Part shown: in pieces, positions 44,808 through 53,474 of the stretch
How positions within the stretch are numbered: the stretch's first letter is position 1
Layout of the letters: the number at the start of each line of letters is the position of its first letter
Source: Peribacillus frigoritolerans
GTDB lineage: Bacteria > Bacillota > Bacilli > Bacillales > DSM-1321
Direction: 5' to 3'
Assembly: GCF_040250305.1 (NCBI RefSeq)
Contig: NZ_CP158190.1
Span: 2,884,001 to 2,948,000, forward strand
Length of the DNA: 64,000 nt
Position numbers and translations under genes: made by a program
The notes under the pieces: generated by a model
Told to the model about the DNA's origin: nothing
What the model saw: the letters and a program-made list of their open reading frames with translations, nothing else
The model's database searches: none

Positions 44808-46019
44808 TTAACTAATTCTCACGGGTGAAACTCTTGAAACTACTGACATTATTAATTCCTCCGACATCGGGTAATTAGTGGCAGCTGGATCCGTCCTTAC
44901 TGCTTTAAGAATTCTTTCCATATCGGATTGGTTAATTCCATAGGCGCTGAAGTCGGAGGGCAGCCCAAGATCGGATAGGAAAACACGGAGCTTTTCCACC
45001 ACTTTCGCTAAGGTCCCTTTTGAATCTTCATCATGGATTTTCACATTAAAGGCTTCGGCTATCAAATGGGCCTTTGGAAGATATAAATCCGGGGTTGATT
45101 CCATGACGACCGGTAATAACACAGCATTTGCCAATCCATGAGGAATACGGAATAACGCCCCATATGCGTGGGCAAAGTTATGAACCGGGATCGCATTCAA
45201 TGCACTACAAAATGCAGTGATTCCCATCATGCTTCCATGAAGCATTTCCATTCTGGCCTCAATATTCGTTCCGTCCTTTACGGCCCTTGGTAAATTTCTT
45301 TCAATAACTCGAATGGCCTGAAATCCATAAGCATCGGTTATTGATGTCGCCGCAGGTGAAACGATCGCTTCCATTGCATGTGTCAATGCATCTGCACCAG
45401 TAAACGCCGTAATGTCAGACGGCAGTCCGACTGTTAACTCGGGATCTAGAATGGCAACATCCGAACTTAAAAAAACATTGTATATATTCATTTTCACTTT
45501 TTTATGTTCATTATATATGACTGCGATCGGGGATACTTCAGAACCGGTTCCTGCTGTTGTGGGTACGGAAATATGCGGGATACTCATGGATTGGGCTTTT
45601 GGAAAACCCTCAAACAGATAACCGCTTGGAATCGCATCTTTAATTTCCGTAATTCCTTTGTATAATCCGAATTTCAATGCCTTTGCGGTATCAATGACAC
45701 TCCCTCCACCGATGGCCAGTATGGCATCGGCATTCACTTCGCGTGCATATTTCAATGCTTCATTTACACATACACTCGCTGCGTCTTGTGTAACACCCAG
45801 AAACTGTCCAACTATTTCAGCTTTGGCACCTAATTTCTGCTGATCAAAAGTTTCGGCAACTTTCTTAACTACACCTGCATTTTCCAAGCCCGCATCACTT
45901 ACGAGTAGAATCCTTTTGGCCCCGAGACCATTGAAAAGGTTTGGAATGAGTGATCGAGTGTTAGTGCCACTGTAAACCGAAGTCCTTAGCCAAAAATTCG
46001 AATGAGCGTTTACGTTCAT
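44808..46019 (-). CDS. Iron-containing alcohol dehydrogenase
   Basis: 403 residues from ATG 46019 (MNVNAHSNFWL), 6 bp after GAGGTG; a start three codons upstream overlaps the box. It is a type III ADH: NAD site AILAIGGGSVIDTAKAL, SVPTTAGTGSEVSPIAVI, and metal ligands in DALTHAMEA and the HNFAHAYGA and IPHGLANAVLLP segments. It oxidises or reduces an unidentified alcohol/aldehyde in the cytosol. It is followed by a terminator and preceded by a 125-bp gap to the R2-like oxidase gene. Confidence 0.93.
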   Translation of the reverse strand: MNVNAHSNFWLRTSVYSGTNTRSLIPNLFNGLGAKRILLVSDAGLENAGVVKKVAETFDQQKLGAKAEIVGQFLGVTQDAASVCVNEALKYAREVNADAILAIGGGSVIDTAKALKFGLYKGITEIKDAIPSGYLFEGFPKAQSMSIPHISVPTTAGTGSEVSPIAVIYNEHKKVKMNIYNVFLSSDVAILDPELTVGLPSDITAFTGADALTHAMEAIVSPAATSITDAYGFQAIRVIERNLPRAVKDGTNIEARMEMLHGSMMGITAFCSALNAIPVHNFAHAYGALFRIPHGLANAVLLPVVMESTPDLYLPKAHLIAEAFNVKIHDEDSKGTLAKVVEKLRVFLSDLGLPSDFSAYGINQSDMERILKAVRTDPAATNYPMSEELIMSVVSRVSPVRIS

Positions 46020-46144
46020 ACAGATCACCTCAGATATATTAGTCTATATTCACAGTTAAGGATTGTTCATACCCTGCCTCAAAGTTCCTGATGGCCACAC
46101 ATTAACAAATATACTAAATAGTAAGCTTGTATCTTGTATCGGCT

Positions 46145-47032
46145 TTACAAAACCCCATATTCCTTTTCGTTACTTTGATAGATCTCTTCAATCCCCTTCC
46201 CTTTTGCCCTGGCTAAAATCTCCATCCGCACCGTTAATTGTTTCATGGTAAAATTCAATATAGCTTGTTGGTCATTGCCAAATGGATTTCCTAACCGATC
46301 ATATCCCTCCGTATTTAACGCAATGGCCAGAGGTGAAAGTTCCTCCATTCTCTTTTCAACCTGTTTAAAGATATGTGGATGTTCACTGATGATTCGCTGC
46401 AGCAGGAAGGTCCCATAAGCAATATGACGTGATTCATCCTTCTTCAAAAGACCCACGCCTTTTAATAAACCAGGCATCATTTTATTAGCTTCGAGAGTCT
46501 GATAAAACCCGAAATATCCAGTTTCTGCAAGAACACCCTCGGTAAACATATTATAAACAGTGGCTGCTTCTGCCAAAGCTTCAGGGGATTGGTCGGATAA
46601 AAGTTTCTCCATCGCTTCAGGCAATATTTCATAAAAAATCGATTTATAAGTGTCTGAGTGATAAACCGTCAAATCACCCGTTTCACCAATCTGATCTAAT
46701 GTATAACGAAAGAACTCCATATGCTTCGCTTCCTCGAACAGAAATGTCGTTAAATACATTTCTTCTTCGATCCTGCCTTCTTTGGCTATCGTCATAATGA
46801 GGGGCAGCAAATCCAAGGTCACCGCTTCTTCTCCGCCCTGAAAAAGGGATATGATCCTTAATAACACTTGCCTTTCAATATCAGTAAATGACTTCCAATC
46901 TTCTTTATCCTGGCTGAAATCAATGTCACGAGGATTCCATATACCGAATTTCTTTGCCTTTTGATAAAGTTTAAATGGCAGGGTATCTTCTCTAAAACTC
47001 CGGCTGGTGGTCGTTAAAGTCTTTCTTTTCAT
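46145..47032 (-). CDS. R2-like ligand-binding oxidase (R2lox)
   Basis: 295 residues, ferritin-like. It is close in plan to Geobacillus kaustophilus R2lox and shorter than a ribonucleotide reductase R2. Metal ligands are visible: Glu68 (GGEEAV), Glu101 and His104 (EEAKHMEF), Glu165 (FTEGVLAETGY), Glu200 and His203 (KKDESRHIA). Val71 and Tyr160 are at the positions of the Val-Tyr ether cross-link characteristic of R2lox. Such proteins bind a Mn/Fe cofactor and a fatty-acid-like ligand and are two-electron oxidases of unknown substrate. It is divergent from a LuxR-type regulator. Confidence 0.92.
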   Translation of the reverse strand: MKRKTLTTTSRSFREDTLPFKLYQKAKKFGIWNPRDIDFSQDKEDWKSFTDIERQVLLRIISLFQGGEEAVTLDLLPLIMTIAKEGRIEEEMYLTTFLFEEAKHMEFFRYTLDQIGETGDLTVYHSDTYKSIFYEILPEAMEKLLSDQSPEALAEAATVYNMFTEGVLAETGYFGFYQTLEANKMMPGLLKGVGLLKKDESRHIAYGTFLLQRIISEHPHIFKQVEKRMEELSPLAIALNTEGYDRLGNPFGNDQQAILNFTMKQLTVRMEILARAKGKGIEEIYQSNEKEYGVL

Positions 47033-47163
47033 GGTAATGCCTCCTTGAAATTATGAACTTTGATTCTCTAAGGATTTTTTTGATTTGTAAGAGTTTTCAT
47101 TATATTGTAAGATATTAGTAGCATTTATCCTAGCACTGAAAATGTAGGGAGGAATAAAGTCGA

Positions 47164-47850
47164 ATGCTTGAGGAAACTCTGATGAATCATGTAAAAAAGA
47201 TTTCCCATCAAAAAGATATGGCAAATAAATCACAAATGATCGTAAAGGGCTGTGTGGATTTTTTTTCATTTCAACGCGCTTCTTTATTCAGTTACTCATG
47301 TTTAACAGGAATGGGTGAAGGAATATGTGCATGTACAAGTGAAGATACCTTTTCATTACATAATGTTAAAGAAAATATTCATGATATATACCCCATCCAC
47401 CAAGCAGTCATCCATAACAAACCCATATACTTAACCATCCAACATGCGAAATCCTCCATCCCTGCAAAATACGTTAAAAGATTTTCCATCTCTTCATTGG
47501 CTATCATTCCGATAAATGTGAATGACATGGCCATCGGTTTAGTGTTGGTTGATCCCATTCACGCCAACGAGCCTGTTACCAAGAATGATTTAATGAAGCT
47601 TTCCCATTATTTAAAACTGGCTGTCGGTTCGACATTGGATTCCGCCCCTCCAACTTACCTTCTAAGCAAACGTGAAGTGGAGGTCCTTCAATATTTAGCC
47701 AATGGGTTGGGTTTAAAGCAAATGGCACCAAAAATGAGCGTTAGTGAATTTACAGTCAGAGATCATATTTCTTCTGCTATCAGGAAATTGGGAGTGAATC
47801 ACCGGACCGAGGCCGTCGCTGTTGCCATAAGACACAAAATGATTATGTGA
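47164..47850 (+). CDS. LuxR-type HTH transcriptional regulator with GAF-like sensor
   Basis: 228 residues. Residues 1 to about 150 look like a GAF-type sensor (VDFFSFQRASLFSYSCLTGM, SISSLAIIPINVNDMAIGLV). Residues 160-228 form a GerE/LuxR HTH (LLSKREVEVLQYLANGLGLK, APKMSVSEFTVRDHISSAIR, KLGVNHRTEAVAVAIR). It is likely a ligand-controlled activator. It is divergent from R2lox across 131 bp, so R2lox is its most obvious target (inference). A terminator follows at once. Confidence 0.85.
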   Translation: MLEETLMNHVKKISHQKDMANKSQMIVKGCVDFFSFQRASLFSYSCLTGMGEGICACTSEDTFSLHNVKENIHDIYPIHQAVIHNKPIYLTIQHAKSSIPAKYVKRFSISSLAIIPINVNDMAIGLVLVDPIHANEPVTKNDLMKLSHYLKLAVGSTLDSAPPTYLLSKREVEVLQYLANGLGLKQMAPKMSVSEFTVRDHISSAIRKLGVNHRTEAVAVAIRHKMIM

Positions 47851-47857
47851 AACAAAA

Positions 47858-47876
47858 AAACCTTCAAAGAAGGTTT
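47858..47876 (+). terminator. Intrinsic terminator after LuxR-type gene
   Basis: 8-bp arms (AAACCTTC / GAAGGTTT) with a 3-base loop, 7 bp past the stop. The left end of repeat element B starts at the next base, replacing any T-tract. Confidence 0.75.
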
Positions 47877-48216
47877 CGGACTGTAAACAAACTCTATGAA
47901 AATCGAGTTTTTTACGGTTTGTACAATTTGAACGTTGATTTCCTCTCCAGGCACTCGCTTTCCCGCGGGCTCCCCTGGACTCATTTTTCCCGCAAGAGTC
48001 TCGTACCCTCCGTTCCAATCAACTTTGTTTTAACTTTTAGATGAACCCTTTTGCCTATAGTCTTGATTTTAAGGTGATGAGGATGCTTTCTAAACCAGGA
48101 TTTTATTCAGCGAAGACACGTAGGTCTCGTTGAGCCCCAATACTTAAATTTAGGCCAAAATTCAAAGGGAGTTTCAAAAGGGGTTCGGAATTTTTTAATT
48201 CCGAACCCCTTTTTTT
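47877..48216 (+). mobile_element. MITE-like element B, deletion derivative of the IS1182-like element
   Basis: Left end GGACTGTAAACAAACTC with the ATGAAAATCGAGTTT hairpin. The GC-rich block is bounded by GTTGATT (47934) and AATCAAC (48023). A short frame resembling a transposase start (MRMLSKPGFYSAKTRRSR then stop) follows near 48080, and then sequence matching the right end of the relic at 37.5 kb (TTTAGGC, AAATTCA, AGGGA, TTTCAAAAGGGGTTC). The transposase body is deleted. Its right end forms the ilvE terminator. Confidence 0.7.
48176..48213. terminator. Terminator of ilvE, formed by the end of element B
   Basis: Perfect 17-bp arms (AAAAGGGGTTCGGAATT / AATTCCGAACCCCTTTT) with a 4-base loop, 9 bp past the ilvE stop. 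The same sequence is an element end at the 37.5-kb copy. Confidence 0.85.
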
Positions 48217-48222
48217 TAAGTC

Positions 48223-49311
48223 TCATTGAGTCACTTTTTCTTCAACTTTCGTAGTCCAATTCAACTCGTCTGCGACTTTACCTGTTTGGACACCTGTCAG
48301 TGTATCATACAGCTTTCTGGAAAGTTCGCCAGTTTCCCCGCTTTGAACAATCATTTCTTCACCATTCCACAAAAATTCACCAATTGGTGATATGACCGCG
48401 GCTGTTCCCGTTCCAAAGGCCTCTTCCAAGTGACCTAATTTATGGGCTTCATGGACTTCCTCCATCGAAATGCGTCTTTCCGACACGGGAAGACCCCAAT
48501 GTTTCAGCAATTCTATAATGGAATCACGAGTAATGCCCGGAAGGATGCTTCCATTTAAAGCAGGGGTGATGATTTCACCATTAATTTTGAAGAACACATT
48601 CATGCTTCCAACTTCTTCGATATACTTTTTCTCCACTCCGTCTAACCAAAGAACTTGGGCATAACCCATCTTTTCGGATACTTCCTGGGCTTTTAGGCTC
48701 GATGCATAATTACCGCCCGTTTTGGCTTCACCTGTACCTCCATTAACTGCACGTGTAAAAGCTGACTCCACTGCAATTTTAACTGGATGAATGCCTTCTT
48801 TATAATACGAACCTACTGGTGACATGATGATGATGAATTGATACTTATTCGATGGAGATACTCCAAGATAAGGCTCAGTAGCTATAATGAATGGCCTGAT
48901 ATATAAAGATGTCCCTTCTACCTGGGGAACCCAATCCTTATCAACGCTAATTAAAGTCTTTAAGGCCTTCAACGCAAAATCAACGTCGATATCCGGTATG
49001 CATAATCGGCTATTTGAACTATTTAAGCGTTGGAAATTCTTTTCCGGACGGAATAAGATAATTTCATCCTCTGGTGATGCATATGCCTTCAATCCTTCAA
49101 AAACGGATTGACCATAGTGAAAAATCATAGCTGACGGCTCTAATGAGAGCGGTTGATAAGGAACAATTCTTGGATCATGCCACCCTTGCCCTTGTGTGTA
49201 ATCCATAATAAACATATGATCGGTAAACTGCTTACCGAACTCAAGCTGGTCCGCTTGTGGTTTTTCTTTCTTTGTTGTACTAAGCGTGATTTGCATGTCA
49301 TGTTCCTTCAT
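48223..49311 (-). CDS. ilvE: Branched-chain amino acid aminotransferase
   Basis: 362 residues from ATG 49311 (MKEHDMQITLSTTKK), 8 bp after AAGGGG; the longer frame to 49356 has no box. It is a fold-type IV PLP enzyme. HYGQSVFEGLKAY, YIRPFIIATEP, TGGNYASSLKAQ (PLP Lys in GGNYASSLKA), EEVGSMNVFF and EAFGTGTAAVISPIG match IlvE/YwaA. It makes valine, leucine and isoleucine from their keto acids or degrades them. Its leader contains a CodY-like box within a large inverted repeat. Confidence 0.96.
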   Translation of the reverse strand: MKEHDMQITLSTTKKEKPQADQLEFGKQFTDHMFIMDYTQGQGWHDPRIVPYQPLSLEPSAMIFHYGQSVFEGLKAYASPEDEIILFRPEKNFQRLNSSNSRLCIPDIDVDFALKALKTLISVDKDWVPQVEGTSLYIRPFIIATEPYLGVSPSNKYQFIIIMSPVGSYYKEGIHPVKIAVESAFTRAVNGGTGEAKTGGNYASSLKAQEVSEKMGYAQVLWLDGVEKKYIEEVGSMNVFFKINGEIITPALNGSILPGITRDSIIELLKHWGLPVSERRISMEEVHEAHKLGHLEEAFGTGTAAVISPIGEFLWNGEEMIVQSGETGELSRKLYDTLTGVQTGKVADELNWTTKVEEKVTQ

Positions 49312-49387
49312 TACCAAAACCCCTTGTTGATTAAATTTACAAGATTTCACTTCCATAAAATCTATCTTTAATTAGTTTACTCCTATA

Positions 49388-49476
49388 AGGAATCATAGTT
49401 CAAGTCTTTAAGACGAAATTTTCGGAATTTTTTTAAAATAAATGGGTTTTTCTTTGATTTCCAGACTATGATTCCT
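49388..49476 (-). promoter_or_regulatory. ilvE leader: long-range inverted repeat enclosing a CodY-like box
   Basis: 12-bp perfect arms AGGAATCATAGT (49388-49399) and ACTATGATTCCT (49465-49476) are separated by 65 bases. Inside lies AAAATTCCGAAAATT (minus strand, 49417-49431), three mismatches from the CodY consensus AATTTTCWGAAAATT. CodY control of ilvE is known in B. subtilis. Whether the inverted repeat acts as RNA or as DNA is open. The remaining gap up to 49894 shows no gene. Confidence 0.5.
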
Positions 49477-49894
49477 GAAAAAAGAACCAATTATCCTGAA
49501 ACCTCTAAAAATATCAATTCCGATTGTACGCTAAGATGTCTTGAATATTAGATTAATTTTATCAAAATAATCACATTAAAGCCAATGAGAATAATTCTGG
49601 TTCATGGCACCTCAAGAGTAAATTCAATCGTTTCCCCTTTTTGTAACCAGGAAAATCGATAAATGAAAAGACTTTTAGCAGATTCGTGAATAAAACACTA
49701 AAGCAAATACCTGCAAACCTTATATGTATAATAAAAAACCTAAGAATATATAACATTTTTAACCCGAATCCCTAAAGTGTTTTTTTCGTACCATTCCCAT
49801 TTTTAAGCCAATGGAATATAGAGGGAATTTTTTCATGAATTGCAAATTAGTAGTTTACTACTAATTAATATTCTTATATACTTATTCCACAAGA

Positions 49895-49942
49895 TAGATA
49901 AAACGCATGCAAAACGTTATATTATAGATAAAACGCATGCAA
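49895..49942. repeat. Pair of 18-bp direct repeats upstream of MFS gene
   Basis: TAGATAAAACGCATGCAA occurs identically at 49895-49912 and 49925-49942 (30-bp period) and contains the palindrome GCATGC. It ends about 32 bp before the MFS start codon, so it could be an operator. Confidence 0.8.
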
Positions 49943-49974
49943 CTTTCTTATTTTTGACGAAAAGGGGTAACAAT

Positions 49975-51243
49975 ATGACAAAAAACAGATGGTTAATCGC
50001 TTTATCCGCTATCGCCATTCACCTTTCAATTGGTGGGGCATATGCATATAGCGTTTACAAAAAACCATTAGTTGAGACTATGGGATGGTCAGAAACTGAA
50101 GTAACGTTAGCATTCACAATAATGATGGCGCTTGCAGGAACTTCAGCTGCTTTCTTTGGCAAATTCGTAGAAAAAAATGGTCCAAGGAAGTCAGCCATGG
50201 TCGCTGCTGTATTATTCGGTTTAGGACAAGCTGGTTCCGGTTTAGCAGTAATGGTCGATTCACTTCCGCTTTACCTATTGACATATGGGGTTTTAAGTGG
50301 ACTTGGTATGGGGATCGGGTACATTTCACCAGTATCCACTTTAGTCAAATGGTTCCCAGATCGCAGGGGATTGGCAACAGGAATGGCAGTATTAGGTTTC
50401 GGGGCCGGAGCACTCATTACAGCGCCAGTAGCTGCAAGCCTAATGGAATCCGTTGGCATTTATTCTACATATTATATTTTAGGCGCAGGCTATTTCATAC
50501 TGATGTTCTTAGGGGCATCCTATATTGCCCCTCCAAAGGCCAACTGGCTACCTGAAGGAATGAAGAAAGATATTGAGTCAGGTAAGAAAGAACTGAAGAA
50601 AGACCTAAGGCAATTAACTGCAAAAGAAGCGGTTAAAACTAAACACTTCTGGATGTTATGGTCCATGAAATTGATAAATACAAGTGCAGGTATCATGATG
50701 ATTTCGGTAGCTTCACCAATGGCTCAAGACGTTGTTGGTCTGTCTGTAGCAGGTGCAGCAACATTAGTCGGAATTATGGGAATCTTTAATGGCGGAGGAA
50801 GACTTGGCTGGGCAGCAGCATCAGATTATATTGGACGTCCAAATGTTTTCGTCATTTTCTTCATCATTCAAATCGGAGCGTTCCTTTTACTTCCAACGAC
50901 TACAAATACACTATTGTTCCAAGGACTCATCTTGTTGGTCGTTAGTTGTTATGGAGGAGGATTTTCAAATCTCCCTGCATTTGCCGGGGATTTATTTGGA
51001 ACTAAGGAAATTGGTGCCATCCACGGTTACCTTTTAACTACATGGTCTCTAGGCGGGGTTTGCGGACCTATGTTAGTTACCGCAATCAGGGAAAGTACGA
51101 ACAGTTATATCCCGGTTTTCTACGTTTTCGCAGCATTAATTGCAATAGCATTTGCCATCTCCATCTGGTTGCGTCTGGACATTAAAAAAATGCAAAAAGC
51201 ACAGAAACAAGGAGTAACGAACACATTCAGTAAAATATCCTAA
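49975..51243 (+). CDS. OFA (oxalate/formate antiporter-like) MFS transporter
   Basis: 422 residues from ATG 49975 (MTKNRWLIALSAIAIHLSIG), behind AAAGGGG; the upstream frame is the direct-repeat region. Twelve hydrophobic segments are evident. The family strings are GGAYAYSVYKKPLVETMGWS, FFGKFVEKNGPRKS (loop 2-3 MFS motif), GLGMGIGYISPVSTLVKWFP, DRRGLATGMAVLGFGAGAL and NGGGRLGWAAASDYIGR. OFA proteins exchange oxalate/formate or carry lactate and pyruvate; the substrate here is undetermined. Strong terminator at 51257. Confidence 0.9.
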   Translation: MTKNRWLIALSAIAIHLSIGGAYAYSVYKKPLVETMGWSETEVTLAFTIMMALAGTSAAFFGKFVEKNGPRKSAMVAAVLFGLGQAGSGLAVMVDSLPLYLLTYGVLSGLGMGIGYISPVSTLVKWFPDRRGLATGMAVLGFGAGALITAPVAASLMESVGIYSTYYILGAGYFILMFLGASYIAPPKANWLPEGMKKDIESGKKELKKDLRQLTAKEAVKTKHFWMLWSMKLINTSAGIMMISVASPMAQDVVGLSVAGAATLVGIMGIFNGGGRLGWAAASDYIGRPNVFVIFFIIQIGAFLLLPTTTNTLLFQGLILLVVSCYGGGFSNLPAFAGDLFGTKEIGAIHGYLLTTWSLGGVCGPMLVTAIRESTNSYIPVFYVFAALIAIAFAISIWLRLDIKKMQKAQKQGVTNTFSKIS

Positions 51244-51256
51244 TTTAAATCCTTGC

Positions 51257-51316
51257 AAAAAGGCATTATCAAGTAAAGTTCCATAACCGGAATTTACCTT
51301 TGATGATGCCTTTTTT
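51257..51316 (+). terminator. Long terminator after MFS gene
   Basis: AAAAAGGCATTATCAAGTAAA pairs, with few mismatches, with TTTACCTTTGATGATGCCTT followed by a T run; the inner GTTCC/GGAA also pairs. T-rich tail on the plus strand. Confidence 0.85.
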
Positions 51317-51725
51317 GTTTATGACCTTAACGGTGGCTGCTCTTAAAAAGCCTTCGTATACCTTCCGAGATTGAGATAATTCGAAATCTTTTTGGAACTT
51401 TTTATGATTTATCATCCCAGCAGGATTCTTTGCTGGTGCAATTTTCAGCATTGCTTAAACTAAATCGCAATAGTCTAGGGAAATGCAGTTATTGGGATTA
51501 TCGACTTATGAACGTGAGGACAGGTAAAAGTCATAGTGACCAAATATTTTTTTATGTTGACCTTCATTTTGCAATGAAAGTCTTGTTTTCGTTTGCTTGC
51601 CACTATTTTAACAGGCTGTATTCCCATTTCCTTCTGGTCAGCCCAAACAATTTGAACAAGTTATTTAGTTTAACATTAAGCTAAATCAGGGAATCAAGTA
51701 AGAGATGGAATTAGGGGGGATTGTC
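51317..51725. other. Intergenic region without a supported gene
   Basis: About 400 bp with only short spurious frames. Near the AI-2E gene, TTTAGTTTAA and TTAAGCTAAA form a 10-bp hairpin around CA (about 51664-51685), which may be part of that gene's leader. Confidence 0.5.
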
Positions 51726-52793
51726 TTGTGGATCAATAAACCGTTTTTCAAATATGCATGCGCGATCATTTTGATCATTTTAATTATTTTTTTACTAGGT
51801 AAAATTGATTATGTTCTGCAGCCGCTACAAAAAATCATTGCTGCCATGTTTTTCCCTATTATTGTGGCTGGGCTTTTATACTATATATTACGGCCGGTCG
51901 TTAACTTTTTAACTGAATTTATCCCGAGGTCAGCTAGCATCTTCATCGTTTTTTTAATTATATTTAGTATGGTTGGGATGGTAGGTTACTTTGGCAGTCC
52001 TGTAATCGTGGACCAATTTCAAAAATTATCTGAAAACCTACCCAGCAAAGTGAAGGAATTCTCTAAAGAATCTGAAGTCATGATTGAAAAAAATGATTTT
52101 GGCATGGTTAATATGGAAGAATGGAAAGAAAAAGCGGTCACACATTTGAAAGATTACTCTGAAAAACTCATAGTGAATGTCAATACGATTTTTTCCACGA
52201 TCACTAGTGTATTAACAGTATTGGTCATTACACCATTCATTTTATTCTATTTCTTGAAGGATGGAGATAAATTAAGACCATTTCTATTAAAATATATTCC
52301 GACCGATGTAGAATCAGAGGGAAACACGATTTTAAAAGACGTCGATAAAACCCTTTCAACTTATATTATCGGTCAATTCATCATATCAATCGTCATTGGG
52401 ACTTTAATGTATATTGGCTACCTTATTATCGGTCTCGATTATGCACTTGTATTAGCCCTATTCGCCATGATTTTTACCGTTGTACCATTCCTTGGTCCAT
52501 TAATAAGCATCATCCCTGCCCTCTTCATTGCCTTACAGCAAGACATTGGGTTGGCAGTAAAAGTACTCATTGTCCTTACCGTTGTTCAACAAGTCGAAGG
52601 GCACTTGGTTACACCGAATATTATGGGAAAACGTCTTAACATTCACCCACTTACCATTATCTTATTGCTGCTTGCTGCAGGATCAATATACGGTTTCATT
52701 GGCATTTTAATCGCTATCCCCACTTATTCCGTAGTAAAAACGATTATAGGAAATTTCAGGAAGTTTTATAACTTACGGAAAAGGGTTGCATAA
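51726..52793 (+). CDS. AI-2E family transporter (UPF0118)
   Basis: 355 residues from TTG 51726 (LWINKPFFKYACAIILIILI), 6 bp after AGGGGGG; the ATG at 51705 has no box. Two N-terminal helices, a soluble segment (about residues 95-145) and five or more C-terminal helices are seen. The family block is GTLMYIGYLIIGLDYALVLA, VPFLGPLISIIPALFIALQQ and QVEGHLVTPNIMGKRLNIHP. Despite the family name, many members are Na+/H+ antiporters or general efflux proteins, so no substrate is claimed. Confidence 0.9.
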   Translation: MWINKPFFKYACAIILIILIIFLLGKIDYVLQPLQKIIAAMFFPIIVAGLLYYILRPVVNFLTEFIPRSASIFIVFLIIFSMVGMVGYFGSPVIVDQFQKLSENLPSKVKEFSKESEVMIEKNDFGMVNMEEWKEKAVTHLKDYSEKLIVNVNTIFSTITSVLTVLVITPFILFYFLKDGDKLRPFLLKYIPTDVESEGNTILKDVDKTLSTYIIGQFIISIVIGTLMYIGYLIIGLDYALVLALFAMIFTVVPFLGPLISIIPALFIALQQDIGLAVKVLIVLTVVQQVEGHLVTPNIMGKRLNIHPLTIILLLLAAGSIYGFIGILIAIPTYSVVKTIIGNFRKFYNLRKRVA

Positions 52794-52865
52794 TCAGGAA
52801 TGGTTGTCTACACAATTAATTAAAGACGCTATAAAAAATAAAAACAAAAATCATTCATCAACTTT

Positions 52866-53005
52866 TCAGACGTAGACAAACTTTAGGATAGGTGAGTTTG
52901 CCTGCAGTTTTTTGATTTTAAAAACGTTCCAGTTGGTTCATCCACATAAAACAGTAAAAAACAAGAAGGATAACCTTCTTCCGTGCCTCCTTTTGTAGAC
53001 AAACT
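52866..53005 (+). mobile_element. Minimal MITE-like element E (about 140 bp)
   Basis: Left end TCAGACGTAGACAAACTTTA with the GTTTGCCTGCAGTTTTTT continuation seen in element D. Right end CCTCCTTTTGTAGACAAACTA matches the right end of element A. No coding capacity. It abuts the yueI terminator hairpin at 53007. The left flank ATCATTCATCAACTTT resembles an eroded copy of that hairpin. Confidence 0.6.
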
Positions 53006-53006
53006 A

Positions 53007-53034
53007 AAAACGTTGATAATTCTATCAACGTTTT
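53007..53034 (-). terminator. Terminator of yueI overlapping its stop codon
   Basis: Perfect 12-bp arms (AAAACGTTGATA / TATCAACGTTTT) with a 4-base loop. The stop codon lies in the right arm. Confidence 0.85.
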
Positions 53035-53474
53035 AATAATTTTTTAACAAAGCGTTTGAAAAACGCTTTGAAGCTTTTCTTTTTGATAACTTGCTGGGCA
53101 TGAAATTTCTTCTCGATATGAATTTCCTCTTTGTTTATGGCATTATTTTCTGCTAATACCAAACCCAAATCGGAGTTGTGATCTTTGTTTAGGACAATTT
53201 TATAAGGAATATTATGACTCATTGCCAATTTAATATATTTCCCTAAATATTGATAGTCCATCTGACCATTTAAAAACAAATTGGAACGGGGATACTGCTT
53301 CATCATTTGCTCTATCTCGGGATATACATTCGTTTCAAAGACTTGGCTTTTTTTTAGTACGATGACGACGCGCTCCCGTAATGTGCCCAGAAATTCCCTT
53401 CGTTCGCCTGGCTTTATTTCTTTTGGACCATGGATTCCTTGTTCTAGATAGTCCTCCACATTTAGGCGTGACAA
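53025..53474 (-). CDS. yueI: YueI family protein (DUF1694)
   Basis: 149 residues. The DUF1694 pattern is IHGPKEIKPGERREFLGTLR, ERVVIVLKKSQV, MKQYPRSNLFLNGQMDYQYL, GKYIKLAMSHNIPYKIVLNK and LGLVLAENNAIN. A Lys/Phe-rich basic tail (KKKSFKAFFKRFVKKLLKR) follows. It is a small cytosolic protein of unknown function, conserved through Bacillales. It is divergent from the L,D-transpeptidase gene. Confidence 0.85.
   Translation of the reverse strand: MSRLNVEDYLEQGIHGPKEIKPGERREFLGTLRERVVIVLKKSQVFETNVYPEIEQMMKQYPRSNLFLNGQMDYQYLGKYIKLAMSHNIPYKIVLNKDHNSDLGLVLAENNAINKEEIHIEKKFHAQQVIKKKSFKAFFKRFVKKLLKR

Noticed and set aside
47713..48018. Minus-strand frame of 101 codons over the LuxR-type gene end and element B
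   Set aside because: It overlaps the HTH-coding region antisense and the repeat block. No start signal.
51269..51451. 60-codon minus-strand frame (MLKIAPAKNPAGMINHKK...)
   Set aside because: Its 3' part is the MFS gene terminator, and there is no ribosome binding site or recognised family.
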